From positions 2,167,378-2,231,377 of the forward strand of contig NC_135174.1 of NCBI RefSeq assembly GCF_041146795.1: a stretch of 64,000 nucleotides of DNA, given 5' to 3'. The stretch's first letter is position 1. Each line of letters opens with the position of its first letter. The DNA comes from Maylandia zebra. Lineage: Eukaryota; Chordata; Actinopteri; Cichliformes; Cichlidae. Of the stretch, positions 13,438 to 26,339 are shown piece by piece. Below the pieces are notes generated by a model, which saw only the letters and a list, made by a program, of their open reading frames with translations, did not search any database and had not been told where the DNA came from. The translations under genes and the position numbers were made by a program.

Positions 13438-13948
13438 TGTCACGTCGGCAGTGGCAGACGAGTGGAGGTTGGAAGTAGGACCCAGGAAGCAACTTTTGAT
13501 GCGAGTGAGCTTTATTTTAAGAGGTAGGAGAAAACAAACAGAAACAGCAAGGCGAGAATAAAACTAACAAAACAAACCTGAAGCCAAAACCAGAGACGCA
13601 GGGAGACACGGAGGGAAACCATAAGACAAAGGAGGGAGATCACACAGGCAAACCAGCAACTAACAGGCAAACACAAGGCTTAAATACACAGAGGGATAAC
13701 GAGGGAAAGAGACATAGAAGGAGGACACAGCTGGGAGTTATTGACAAGACGAGACAGGAAGCAAAACTCAATACATTTAGATAGGACACAGACTTTCAAA
13801 GTAAAACAGGAAACATAACTTGACTAGGAGGGAACAGCAACCATGGAACACAGAAACAGAAACCAAAACGAGAAAAGATAAACAAAGACAAAATCAAAGT
13901 TCAATAACGATACAACAACTCAAAACACCTGGTCACTGACCCAGGACA
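13438..13948 (-). mobile_element. Solo LTR (511 bp) with GTACG target-site duplication
   Basis: Starts TGTCACGTCGG and ends GACCCAGGACA (TG...CA), flanked by exact GTACG copies at 13433-13437 and 13949-13953. On the minus strand AATAAAGC lies near the 3' end, which suggests minus orientation. No internal retrotransposon sequence remains, so this is an LTR left by recombination between the two LTRs of an element. Confidence 0.8.
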
Positions 13949-15005
13949 GTACGAGTTTCTGCAGGCATTCTGGAAAAATACAATATGTTGATTGGGTCAA
14001 AACAGCCCATCAACAGCTGACAGCACTTTCCCTCAGGATCAGCACTGCAGACTACACTCTGACTGTCAGTGGTGCAGGTCACTGACAGGGCCAGGCAGGT
14101 TTCTGCTGAGTAACTCAGCACCCACCCTCCTCCCAAAATATAGTAACTTTCGTCAGATTTTAAACTCTATTAACGATAAAAGACATTTTTTATTTGTGAG
14201 CATCTTCATCTGTTTTATTGCTCCACATACATTCATCATCAAAGTAACAGCATCATGGTCATACTGACACAAATGTGTGTGGAGTCAAACGTAGGGAATT
14301 CCAGGCATAAGCTCAGGTGACATACGTAGGATTCACGTCAAAGACAGTGAAAATGGTTAAAATATTAAAGTTATCCAATACATCTTCCATTTCCAGCACT
14401 TAGCCATAGCCATCTTTGTAAAAACGGCTTTTTTCTTTCCTCTAATAACTGACCAAACCTGTTTAGGAAGCATGTCATGGATAAGTGAAAAGAATAAAAA
14501 GAAAGCGTAAATATAATGTGTGCAGTGAGTGGGTACATGGCCTTCTTCATAAGTGTACATTCATTATTCACATATAAGGCAGACAGGAGAGCTGCAGGCT
14601 TTGGCAATGTGGAGGCTCTCTGCAGCAGAGACCAACAACAAGCAGCACAGCAGAGATCCTAATGATACCCCACCATTCACAAAGTGTTGCTAATAACATT
14701 CATCAGTGTACACGGCCACATAATGATCTGAAGGAAAACACCATATTAGGAATGAGAATTCCCCGGGATCACAGGGATATTTGTGGAAGGCTGTTCAGTT
14801 GTCCTGACTCCAGGAGGGCTTTAAGTCAGTTTAAGCCTGTGTATACCTCTGCACTAATATATTATCCTTAACCAAGAGCAAGGCAGTCAGTCCAGGTAAC
14901 TTCCAGGTGATTATGACTCAATTTTTGGTTTTCCTTCTGGAAGATGGCAGAACAAACAAGTCTGTAATGCTTTGTAGTGTGTTTGCTTTCGAGCGCAGGC
15001 TTCTA
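13949..15005. other. Sequence downstream of ado, possible 3' UTR
   Basis: No coding similarity. A minus-strand AATAAA (complement of 14189-14194) could terminate ado transcripts about 815 nt past the stop codon. This is unproven. Confidence 0.35.
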
Positions 15006-18000
15006 TTACACAGAGACTGCAGGCCCTGGGTATGATTCCCCACCACACCAGAAATCCTCCGGCTGAGGGATTTCTAAGAGCCACACCTCCTCTTCCTTCC
15101 CCTTCTCTCCCTGCTGTTCCTGGTGACCTTTTGCATCGGTTTCATCTTCCAGTGCACTTTGCAGGACTTTGTAATAGTGACAGTCTCGCCCATCATCTGA
15201 ATTGTACGGAGGAGCCAGGATGTCCAGGAAGGCGGCGGGCCCATCGACTGCGTAGATCTGGTGAAGGTTATCCCGCACAGGAGTGAGGAGACATGGCCCG
15301 CTGTTCTCTGAGTACTCAACCACTGAGCGGAGCACGGCACGCCACACGGAGGTCATCTGCAGTGGGGGTACCGGGGGGTCAAATACGGGTGGGACTGTGG
15401 TTACAGCCAGGTTTTGCTCCAGCTTGTCAAAGCAGCGGACGTTCACCTTTCCATAGAGAACCTGGACCACAGGACAGGAAAAAGTTAGCAAGAATGGAAA
15501 CTAGTTACTTGCTGACAAAGAGATATGCAAATAGCTTTAGCCAGAAGTTAAGAACATTCAGCTTCTGGATAGCCTTCCTAAAGCCCCGACCTTAACAATG
15601 TGGGGACTATACTTAAAAGCCAGGTCCATGCTGGGAATCCAACCAGTTTAAAATAACTATTCATGTAACTATTATAACTGTTTAGTCACATGTGTGAACA
15701 GAAGCTCATATTCTACAGGTGCGACAGCTAATTGTAATCAATTACATGTATTAGGTCATTTTTACATGTACTCAGTTATTTTGATTACTTTGGCTGGAAT
15801 GGATCCGTGTCCAGCCGTGTTTTTGTCCTTACTGCTTCTATGGGTACAGGGTACAAGGTCAGTAGCAGCCAGGAGCTCCTGCGTGTGCACACCTCTATAC
15901 ATGCAGACAGTTTGGCAGTATATTAGTCTGGAGCATTCAGATGTGCATTAAATGGTAAATGGCCTGTATTTATATAGCGCTTTTCTAGTCCCTAAGGACC
16001 CCAAAGCGCTTTACATATCCAGTCATCCACCCATTCACACACACAGTCACACACTGGTGATGGCAGCTACATTGTAGCCACAGCCACCCTGGGGCGCACT
16101 GACAGAGGCGAGGCTGCCGGACACTGGCGCCACCGGGCCCTCTGACCACCACCAGTAGGCAACGGGGGAATTGTCTTGCCCAAGGACACAACGACCGAGA
16201 CTGTCCGAGCCGGGGCTCGAACCGGCAACCTTCCGATTACAAGGCGAACTCCCAACTCTTGAGCCACGATCGCCCCGCATCGCGATCGCATTAATAACAC
16301 AATCTTCCTGGGAGTGGATGTCTCACTAAACTTACTCCAAGATCAGACGATGCAATCCTCAGAGAAAGTGCAAAAATCCCAAGAGAAACATCTCGGCTTC
16401 TAAAGGCCTGCGTTAATATGCTAAATGCTAGTTCATGACAGTACAACTAGAAATAGACTGAACAAGTATTGACTAATTCTAAGAGTTGCCAGGAGAAAGC
16501 CCCATCTCGCTATTATGAAAATGTCAGCACATCTGAACACACCACACGATGTCTGGAACAACATCCTTTGGACAGATAAGACCAAAATGGAGATGTTTAG
16601 CTATAAGATACACCACCACACTGGAGAAAACCAAAGACACCACATCAGCACCTCATACCAACTGTGGTGGAGGGGTGATCACTGGTGTGGCAGGCACAGG
16701 AGCTGAACAACTTGCAATTGGCTTTTTTGGTTTAAAAGCGTTTATAACAAACAAATTAGTGCACTCTGACACTTCTAGTAGAAGACAACCACAAACCCAA
16801 ACTAAAAACAATCTTCATACTGAGTATTTAACAAGCAACAGCTACTTTTGGCTGCTCCCTTATTCACAAATATTTGATTTGGTAGATTTGTACAGCAGAT
16901 GCTGATTTTTGTCTCCTACCAAATACCTCAAAATGTTAAAGTAATACATTATGATTTTTCTCCTTCCACACGATGTATGTCTGCATACAGTAGATACACA
17001 GTCTGTGTAAAATATCATTTATTACAGTGTCTGTATGACGCAATTTTGGTCAAGCTTTAGCTATCAGACAGATAGCTCTAGCTGTGCTTTGGTTGCACCG
17101 AGGTCCTCTGGCTGCAACATCAGATGTGTTGTGTTTTGTTTTCACTGAACGTAGCACTGTGCATTCTAGCAGACATCACTACTTTAACTAGTCTGTCCAA
17201 AGGACATTGTGGTTTATTCACACACGACTTATCTGTAGTGCCATGTTCTCCGGCAATCATACAAAAAAGCCATACTTTTCCCCAATTGTACTGACATGAA
17301 CTGTATCATATAACTTATTAACTGAGGCCTGCACAATCTGAGATGGAGCTCTTGGGTTTTTCACACCTGAGCTTTGCATGGTCTGACTACGAGGTGAACT
17401 TGTGTTAGTGCACACCTGAACGCTCCAGACCAGCAGAAGAGCAAAACGTCTGCTTGTATATAGGTGATCACACTCACCAAATCTGAAGTCTGACCTGGAA
17501 GAGCTTTGGCTCCAGCACCAGATGTATTTCTGTCTGTCAGTAAAATACTTCCATTTCTATGTTCCTTGTTACAAATGCTGTGACCACAGCCACCAATTAC
17601 ATTTCTTTACAATAGGCCCACAACTGACTGTATCAGAAAGGCACCAAACGGTGTAACGCAGCATCCATGTTGGAAAAAGGACATAAATGACTCCACCCAT
17701 CAAGTATTTAAAGGTGTGGGCTAACCGTAGTTATTTAGCCTGCTGACCCTACGTGGGTTCGAGTGGAAAGTTAAAGGTATGTTACGCACACGTCCAGCTA
17801 GTTAAGGCTTCAACTAGTTAGCTTAAATGGCGTTAGCTGAACACAGAGGTGTAAAAACCTTGAGCATCCCGTTCATCCCCGGGTGATCGTGAAGCGGTAT
17901 GGACGCGCCGCTCCTCAGCAGGAACACACCCATACTGAACACCTCCGTCTCGCAAATGTGCATGTAGGTGACCGGGGGGCTCTGGAGCTCCGCTGCCCCG

Positions 18001-18194
18001 GAGCTCGAGTTGGTTTTCCGAGGAGCAATTTTCACGTCGGAAGCCCTGACGGCAGTTACTAAGGAGATTAGCCCATTAAGTTTGTCCTCAACGACTTTAA
18101 CGTCGCCGTTGGCAGACGACTGCAAGCCTCTGAACGTCGTATAGGCTTGTTTCGCTATTTTCTGGATGAGAGGAGTTTTGTTGTCTCGCGGCAT
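15006..18194 (-). CDS. ado: 2-aminoethanethiol (cysteamine) dioxygenase, two exons
   Basis: Non-haem iron cupin thiol dioxygenase that oxidises cysteamine to hypotaurine and N-terminal cysteines of proteins such as RGS4/5, an oxygen-sensing step of the Cys/Arg degron pathway. Minus strand, exon 1 18194-17859 (ATG at 18194) and exon 2 15461-15006 (TAA). The donor is CTCAAG/gttttt and the acceptor gtccag/GTTCTC, in phase 0. Product 263 aa against 270 in human. It begins MPRDNK like human ADO. The iron ligands are His102 and His104 in LHDHPG, plus His179 in DNLHQI; the Cys-Tyr crosslink pair fits Cys206 and Tyr208 in GRDCHYY. Human ADO is intronless, so the 2397 bp intron is a notable difference. 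Convergent with egr2. Confidence 0.93.
15950..16280 (-). mobile_element. tRNA-derived SINE (type A)
   Basis: Read on the minus strand it begins GCGGGGCGATCGTGGCTCAA, has a B-box-like GGTTCGAGCCC (complement of 16212-16222) and ends GCGCTATATAAATACAGGCC ATTTACC. The head is tRNA-like with A and B boxes; the tail resembles that of the type B copies in this window. Confidence 0.75.
16310..16720 (+). mobile_element. Tc1-like transposon remnant
   Basis: The segment 16549-16700 in shifting frames reads VWNNILWTDKTKMEMF, then NCGGGVITG, matching the W-T-D-E-T-K and G-G-G-x-x-M-V-W-G motifs of Tc1 transposases. The catalytic E of W-T-D-E is K here and stops abound. Confidence 0.65.
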
Positions 18195-18550
18195 GCTGTC
18201 CCCAAAATTACAAAAGCAAAGAACTTCTCGGCGTCTCTCTGCCAGGATTTCCACCACCTTTGTTGAAGTGCCACATAAATCCTGCAGTGTGAGCAGATGT
18301 ACTGTAGGCTCGGCCAGTTCAAAAAGTGCGACTTTTATCAAACAAACAAACGCAATTCATAGTGAAAATGTCTGATTTGAAGCCCAGATCAGAGCCTCCC
18401 TCCACTCATTCTCCGCGGTGTCGCCTCCTCGTCCTCGCTCAAAGAGCCTGCGCATGAAGCAACAAGCAGCGTGGGATGTGAAGTGTAACCTGAACACTTT
18501 ATCGTGGTCTTCTTCGCGTTAACGCGAGCAATGAACCACTGCGCCATCGG
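18195..18550 (-). other. ado 5' UTR and promoter region
   Basis: Comparatively GC-rich sequence directly upstream of the ado ATG, with CpG-containing stretches at about 18400-18540. A promoter is inferred from position only; no TATA box is evident. Confidence 0.4.
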
Positions 18551-19780
18551 ATCCTGTTTAATACACACCTTTGTGCAACTGTGGAAGACTGGCGGGTGTA
18601 CAAATGAGCCCGAAACAATAAAGAACAGCTCCGTCTGTCAGTGACACTACATTTCCCAGAGGTCCCGAGGACGCAGCCGAGTTTGTCGAGGGGAAGGCCA
18701 GACAGGCCACTGAACTCTCTGTGGCCCTCCCCCGCATCACATCCTCCGTCTCCGTTTCTTTCCTTCTGCTGAGGCTTTCTTTTCTCTTTAACTTTTCACA
18801 CCCATCCACGCCCACACACACCACGACCATAAGGATTTTACACAACAGATGTGTGAAGCTTTGCCATTTTTTGACATAAAGCACTAACAGTGAAATGCAC
18901 CTGTAGACGCTTCAAGCAGATAGGATGAGGGTTTCTGCATTTCTGACCCAATGTTTTGAGCTGTTTGTGAGTGTGTGTGATTCATTATTATATCCTCTGT
19001 TTGTTGTCTGTTTATATTTTGGATCTTCTTATTGGTTTTATGATATTCAGTTTTGGTCCTCTTTGTCGTCCCCCTCTGTCTCCAATGTCAAGTCCCCTTC
19101 GAGTTCATGGTCTGTCTCCAGGGTCCTAATCCTACCATTCACAGTCCTAATGACAGAGGCCTCAGTTCCTCATGTGGTCCCTTGGGAAAGTTAATTGGCC
19201 ACCCCTGCTTCAGAGTGACAGGTCATTGCACGTCAGTACAAAGAGAACTATGAATGAATGGTTTGATCAGGATAAAAATCATGCAACTCATATCTTCAGT
19301 TCTTACAGAGGGACAGTGCTCTGCACCACCAATCAAAACACCAAGTGAGAGAATATTTTGAAAGAATGCTGTTTATTGTTAAAATATTCCAGGATCCATG
19401 TGGCGAGGTGATGCTCCACACTTGTGTAATACAGCCTGCCATTTAGGGTTGTGAGCACAACTCCATGCAAAGTAGCTAAACATTTTTTCTACTTATTTAT
19501 TTATTTTGTTTTAGTTTTTTGTTTGGTTTTTTATGGGGGGAGGGGGGTGTCATATTCAGTGTAAATGTACTTATTATATTTTGCACACTAAGCACACTAG
19601 TCAAGACAGGGTAATGTGTGTAAAATAGGCTGGATAAAGTCAATGTAACTTTGAATGGTATATGATATTTTATATAAAAGGGCAGAAAAGAAAGGCATAA
19701 ACTGAAAGCGATAGGATGTCAGTTCTAATACAAATACAAAAACATAATGATATGAAAATGCAAAAAAAAGTATTTTGCTG
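18550..19780. other. Intergenic, nothing recognised
   Basis: No gene, no clear transposon ends. Confidence 0.35.

Positions 19781-19784
<4 letters not shown>

Positions 19785-19845
<61 letters not shown>
19785..19845. repeat. (AC)n microsatellite
   Basis: About 30 uninterrupted AC units. Confidence 0.98.
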
Positions 19846-19846
<1 letters not shown>

Positions 19847-20394
19847 CCTAAGAGTTGACCATTTTGTTGTTGTGGTTTTTCTCTCTAGTATCAAAGGATT
19901 ACTACAGCCAAGGAAATAATAAATGCATAAATTGGATCTTTTGCTGGTAATACAGACAGCTAGTGGTAACTACTAAATCACAGATGCTTTGTGTGTACGA
20001 TGTGACCCACATGAAGGCCTTAACCAGTCAAGTCAGTTTCCTTACCCACGGCACCATTCCAGTACTGTTACAGTGCCATAATTAGGCTGCCTTGCTGCTA
20101 GCTCACAACAACCTGTTTCTCAAGCTTTTCTTGCAGACGTTTTATCTTTTCTTCATGTTTTTTATATTGTCTGCTTTCATCATCACCTTTCCTTTGTGCC
20201 ACTCTGTATCAGCTAGTTTGTTAGCTAAAGTGTGCAGTGGAATCTGTCAAACTGAAATCTGCACCAAACATAGAAGCTTGGATGACAACATAAAGACGTT
20301 TCAAATTCACTTCATAGTATTTAGCAGTAAAGGTACATCCAAGACATGTAGGCTGTTAGGTTTGGTAATCTCAGTCTCTTCCCACATAGCAATA

Positions 20395-20575
20395 TTGGTA
20401 TGGCCCGGATCTGGCCCACACAATGTGCTTACACATGACCCACACACCGCAAAGAATGACTGCCTTTTGGTGGCCCAGATCTGGCCCACACATGGGCCAG
20501 CACAAGGCCAGTTGCAGACACACTGCTGGCCCTGTGCTGGCCCAGAACAGTTTCAGCTCTGGCCCCAGATGTCAG
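20395..20575. repeat. CTGGCCCA-rich repeat
   Basis: Recurring TGGCCCAGATCTGGCCCACA-like units, at about 20402 and 20481, with diverged TGGCCC copies to 20565. It resembles a common fish minisatellite-like repeat; class unknown. Confidence 0.6.
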
Positions 20576-20637
20576 CCTAATGTGTACCTTAATCAAGCCA
20601 TGTAATAACAACATGTGACTAAACTCTGTTCAGACAG

Positions 20638-20850
20638 TGAATGGACTGATTCTTATATAGCGCTTTTCTACTCTCCCAGATTACTCAAAGTGCTCTATAC
20701 AACATACCACATTCACCCAATCACACACTTTCTGCTAACTACATTCATATACATTCACTCTCGACATGCAGACTGGAGGAGCCAGGGATCAAACCACTAA
20801 CCTTCCGATCAGTCGGTGACCTGCTCTACCTGCTGAGCTACAGCCATCCA
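20638..20850 (-). mobile_element. tRNA-derived SINE (type B)
   Basis: Minus strand: TGGCTGTAGCTCAGCAGGTA head with the A box, then a degraded B-box region and the tail GCGCTATATAAGAATCAGTC CATT. Same family as 30862-31130. Confidence 0.75.
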
Positions 20851-23814
20851 CTGGCAACGTTGAGTAAACCCTCACTAGGTTTTGGATAAAGTGTACACTC
20901 ACAAACCTGTCAAACCTGCATTTGAAACGTTGGCTACCATAGCAGTATAGTACTGCAGTATAGTATAGAGATTGGTGCAGTATTTCCAGTAATGTGGACG
21001 CTGTATAGGACTGTTGAGAGAGGGAGCTAAATCACAAGGCTGCTGATGTAGTGTTATCTACACTGCTACCCTCGCCAAGCTGTGAGTAGGGATCAGAAAA
21101 TGGGCTTCCTTTAAAGAGTGTCTGGGTTTACCCTTTGGGATAAGGTGAGGAGCTCAGAGCAGATCTGCTGCAGCTCTGCTTCAGAACGAGCCAGCAGAGC
21201 TGGAATTCTTCCAGAAAGGAATTCAGGGCATCTCTTCTTGGATGGATGAATATTTGCTACTACAGGAATATCAAAATGTTATAAAACCTCTAACGTTACA
21301 GGAGATGATACACTAATTAGCAACTTCGTGTCTGACTTGGAATCACAATAGAAAGATTAATGCAATAGCACAGGTTCAAATGAACTAGTATTTTTCTTTA
21401 ATCCTTTGACAAACTTATTATTGATACTTTTAAGAAATGAACAAATATTGCAGCTAGTACTCATTTTACCGTCCAGAATATAAGTTGCATAAAACAATAT
21501 TGAGTTATGTGTTCACCGAGGACAAAGCAGCAAAGACCCGTGTTTGTTTGAGATCTTATTTGCATTTGGTGCTGGTACGCACACATAAAGCCAACATTAT
21601 TCCCTGGCTGTTTAAAATGTGCATGACTGACATTGCAGAGAAGTCAAGTAAGCTTCATCATGCCGTTGCCAGAGTCGCAGCCAAGGACCTGAATGAAGCA
21701 AGTGATTCTCTCGCTATCTGCTTTTTGCATCGCAAAAAATGCATGTTTGAGGATGCATATATAATGTTTATATGTGGACGCTGACATATGTAAGGGTGAA
21801 AATCAACAGTATGCTAAATACACTGAATAAGGTTTTGAAAACACAGCGCACACACACACACACACACACACATTCCTCTGTCCTCTGGAATCAGCATATT
21901 GGGACAATGAGACAATGACAACAGCTGCTTATGGATCACTTAGTGGCCTTTGTATTCAGTCAATACACAGCCTGTTCTCTGTCATCAGAGTTGTCATTAT
22001 TTTGCGATGTGTTCCACTGTGAAGCATATGAGGAGTCTTTCATTTGTTGGCCCCTGTGGCCTCAGTGAATCAGGCCATCATTGAGAAAGAAGTGAACTCT
22101 GTTGTTCATAATAAAATGCTAACAACTTGGGCCAAACATGAAAATTCATTAGCTTGCTGGAAAAAATGTCTGCATATCTTACAGAAAAAGACAATGCAAT
22201 GCTAATGTTTGTTCTTTCCAGCAAAAAGACGTCTCTTTAGACCAAGCTTTTCTGGGGATTTTGTTCATCCGTCAGCGAACTGTGAGAGGCAAGAGATGAA
22301 CATGTTTATATATACCAAACGATGCACAATTGTATTATTCGGGCTTTTGAATTTGGGTTTTATTTGGGCTCCAATCTTTTCACCTTAAGCCTAAAGGTGT
22401 TCCCTCATACTCTTTGGAGAGCAGCAAAATACACACTGTCAGTTATAGACATGATATAGAGTGGTTATTGTTTTTACCCCTTTAAAAAATCTGCAGCTAA
22501 TACTCACAATTTCAAACTGAAAGCAGAAATTACAAATACAATTACACCAATCAGTCAATAAAATGCTTCCAACCTGTTCATTTCTTTGGGTAAAAGTAGA
22601 TGCATGCGCCATGAGCAAACAAATGAAAACAAGCAAATCAAACATTTTTGGTTTTATAAAGCGGTTAACAATTTCTGCTGACGTGTTGGTAAGAAGTTTG
22701 AAAAGGTCCTGTTAGAAATAAATACTCAACCTAAACATTCGCTGTGATTGCATATTGACCGTATGGTGAAACACAAGCTTAAAAATGGACTCGGATACAA
22801 CTGTAAATTGGTTCATTGACCGAAATCCCAAGTGTTTAAAGACTGGGGAAGGAAATTCAACAGGATTTCTCTCCGGAAATCAGAAAAAGGGCTCTAACAG
22901 TGCAATACAGGGTAATACTTACCACTACTATACTTTACTGGTCCTGTGCTAACTATAAGCAGGGCTGAGACGGTATGCAGGATATTCCACCGTGTGGTGC
23001 ACTCCAAGAAAATCATACAGTCTTGACTCGCTGGATTTAGGGCCACTTAGTTGAAAGAGTCTGTGCAAATGATCCTTTGATTAAACATTTCTATCCATAG
23101 GACAAGAGGACAAGAGGGCTCATTGAACCGTCTAATGAGGATCAAATGATGGAAATCATGGCTGTGGCCTTTAAAGTCACCACATCTCAACACCTGTGGG
23201 AGATTTTAGGCCAGTGTGTTAGATAGTGCTCTAAGCATCATCATCAAAACAGCAAATGATGGAATATTCTTTGTTTATGTTTGTGTTTCATCGCTCCAGA
23301 CACCTGGAGAAGCCGTGGATAGTGGAGGACGAGCTACGGGTGCACGAGTGGCTCAGAACCTTTCGCTTGCTTTGTTACCTGTGTGCATTTATGTCACTAC
23401 GTTTGAAAATTTAAAAAAGAATTGTTAGAATGGTTGTTGTTGTATTTTTAACATGACAGGTTTGATAATCTCTTCACATCCAGATAAACTGGTTCAGTCA
23501 AACTGTTTCACAGCAGCAGGTTAATAAAGGTTTGTACTGTCTCATCTATCAACCTCTTTCTTTATGTCTCTGATTCTTCGGCTGTAGACCTCGACCACAC
23601 AGCTGAGATGTACCTTTCCATGAATAATGACATGAAAAGGTACTCGCTGAGAGAGACATACACAAAACACACAAGCAGGTTAAATGCTTCTGTATCTGCT
23701 GTAAATTATTTAGTAATTATTAGTTCAACATTAGGTAGAGGGCAGAGGGGAGTCAGTCACATGGCAGGAGCTCATAGTGTGGGCTGCCCACACTAAGCAG
23801 AGCCTAGCAGGACT
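20851..23814. other. Intergenic, nothing recognised
   Basis: No host gene. A short (CA)n tract lies at 21847-21871. The 99-codon open frame at 21485-21784 shows no known motif and is probably chance. Confidence 0.35.
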
Positions 23815-23819
23815 GAAGC

Positions 23820-24216
23820 TGTCAGGGTTCCTGGGTCGGTGACCCAGTGTTTTCAGTTTTGTTCATGTTCAGTTTATTTTGCCACTTCCATGTGTTCACT
23901 TCCTGCTTTTCCTGTGTCAGCTCGTCTTGTGTCATTAGCCAGATTATGTTCAGCTGTGTACTCACCGGTCTCTCATTATCATCCTCATCAGTTTGTGTAT
24001 TTAAGCCCTCTCTTTCTACTCGTCCACTGTCGTGTCATTGATGTTGATGTCACGTTGTCCTTCCCGTGTGTTCCCTCAGTTCAGTCAGCCGTTCAGTTGT
24101 CTAGCCAGTCAGTGTCCATTCACCCTCTGCTCACCCACTCCCAATAATAAACCTTCACCTACCTGCCAGTCCTGCGTTTGGGTTCCTTCTTCCTCGCCTC
24201 CACACAACGCCTGACA
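23820..24216 (+). mobile_element. Solo LTR (397 bp) with GAAGC target-site duplication
   Basis: Starts TGTCAGGGTTCC and ends CGCCTGACA, flanked by exact GAAGC copies at 23815-23819 and 24217-24221. The terminal inverted repeat is TGTCAGG/CCTGACA. AATAAA occurs near the 3' end (about 24144), supporting + orientation. No internal region remains. Confidence 0.85.
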
Positions 24217-24319
24217 GAAGCATACTGACTAACATTTTACCAATACCTGGATCAACCCTTGTAATCCACACATGCACAGAAATCAAACCACAGATGTCCA
24301 TAAATTCAGTTGCGCAAGA

Positions 24320-25270
24320 ATGAGAAATGACACAGGGACATTAAACACACGGACATTTATTACTTTATACAAATGTTGGTGATGACAGTTCATGGCAGCG
24401 TCTGTATGGAGAAACCAGTCCCATCATTGCTCATGACTTTGACCCACTCACCACACAAACAGTCTCTAAATCCCGAATGCTCCGTGGATCCTTCCCACAG
24501 ATTCGGGTCAGGTGATTGGCTGGGCCGTTCCAGCAGCTTTACTTGATTTCTCTGAAACCAACAGTTTCCATTGGCTGTGTTTGAGATCATGGTCTTGCTG
24601 AAACATCCATCCTTGTTTCATCTTCATCATCCTGGTAGATGGCAGCAGATTTTAATCAACAATGTCTCCATTCATCCTTCCTGGAGTTATATTTAATGTC
24701 TCAGTGCTGTACGCTGAATAAACAGCCCCCCACCAGGATGCTCCCACCTCCAGACTTCAGTGTTATGTTGTGTTGGTAAGGCCTTTTGACATCTAAACAT
24801 AATGTGTTCAGTTTTGATCTCATCTGACCAAACTACATTCTCCCAGTATTACACAGACTTGTTTTAATGTTGCTCAGCAAACTTTGGTGCCCTGGAGTCT
24901 TGCATGGTGAGTGTGCGCACAGGTCATGGTGGCTGAGTGCATTACTTATTGTTTCCTTTGAATCTGTTGTACCTGCTGATTCCAGGTTTTCCTGTAGCTC
25001 TCTATGAGTGGTCCTCGGCTCTTGGACAACTCTTCTGACAGTTCTTCTCACTCCTTATCTGAAATCTTGTGGGGAGCTGTGGCTGGTTTAAGGTGAAATG
25101 ATGTTCTTTCCAATTCTGGGTAATAGCACCAAGAGCGCTCACTGGAACCGTCAGAAATTCTTCTGTAACCAATGTCATCAGTATGTTCTGGAGCAATACG
25201 GCTGTGAAAGTCTTGCAAGAGCTCATTGGCTTTACCCATCATGAGATATTTTGTGTGTTCCATCACTTTG
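24320..25270 (-). pseudogene. Tc1-like transposase pseudogene
   Basis: Minus-strand pieces in several frames: MGKANELLQDFHSRIA and PATAPHKIS (paired-like N-terminus), RTVRRVVQEPRTTHRELQ (second HTH), a piece over about 24790-24850 reading WSDETKTE, and ERPSQSPDPN (the D-L-N-P-I-E region). Frameshifts and stops throughout make this an old copy. Confidence 0.75.
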
Positions 25271-26339
25271 GAGTGAACCAGCTGATATTAATTAGCATTA
25301 AGTGGCAGGATTGGTAGGGTGGTCAGGAGCACTGTTAGAAACATATTTACTTAAAAATTGGTGATGGATTTGATACTTATTTAACCTGCTGTACTTGTAT
25401 TTCATGTGGTATAATTAAATAATTACAGATCAGTGAATAACGATGCATATTTAAATGCAACAATGGAGTGTAAGTTACCATATATGTATATTATAATCAA
25501 AACATATGTATTATAAGTTATATAGGTGTAGGAATTAACAAGCATTTGCCTCCTCCTACTCTACATAGGATATATTCATGTGAATGTGATCGTTTTCTTT
25601 GATTTTATGTTCATTTGCAATTTCATGCTCAACATTTTTTTACTTATATGTCAAAATAAAGATTTGATTGAGAATCATTTTATTCAGGTTTTCCTCAGGT
25701 TTGAATGAGTTCCCTCTCTCACGCTGAGATTTCTGACAATAAAACAGGTTCTAAGAGTTCATCCTGTCCTGTATAGTGTTTCCTTATTATAAATAACGTG
25801 CTGGGAAACATAGCTGTGCTGGCTCACAGTGGATAAGAGAGTCAGTGATACAGTGGTACTTCACTTATTTCAGCTTTCACATTGAAATGAGGATCCAGTT
25901 GTTTTTGGAGCACTGGATTACTCTTCATTTGATGTTAACTTCTTCTCTGACTTGTGTAATAATTTTGAATACTTTTTGGTTTTTGTCTCTTCTGAGGGGA
26001 AAACTGAAGGTCAAGCTATAATCTACTGCATCTCTATCAGTCAGCATTCAGAACCACCAATAAAGTGTAAAACAATGGGGTGGAACCAGCCCATTTATCA
26101 CTGCCATTGCTGCTTTGATAGAAACTATTACCTTTGTGTATACTCGAGTGGCTTCCTCTGTAATGTGTGGTATTTGTATGTGATGGTGTGTATTCCTCAA
26201 AAAACAGTACACCTTCCTGCTTTATGTCATTATTTCCTTACTGCTTGCATGGGGATTAAGAGGGTAAGTAGCAGACAGGTGCTGCTAATGAAATGCACTA
26301 AATTAAATGATCATTTGCGAGGATAACCACCTTTATAAA

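Larger units (their letters stand above)
15462..17858 (-). other. Intron of ado, containing a SINE and a Tc1 fragment
   Basis: GT-AG intron of 2397 bp. It contains a tRNA-derived SINE (15950-16280) and Tc1-like transposase debris (16310-16720). The rest (16800-17858) shows no recognisable feature. Confidence 0.8.

Noticed and set aside
15032-15595. Plus-strand frames over ado exon 2
   Set aside because: Antisense to a well-supported exon.
19785-19845. CRISPR-like regular repeat
   Set aside because: Simple dinucleotide repeat without spacers; the DNA is vertebrate.
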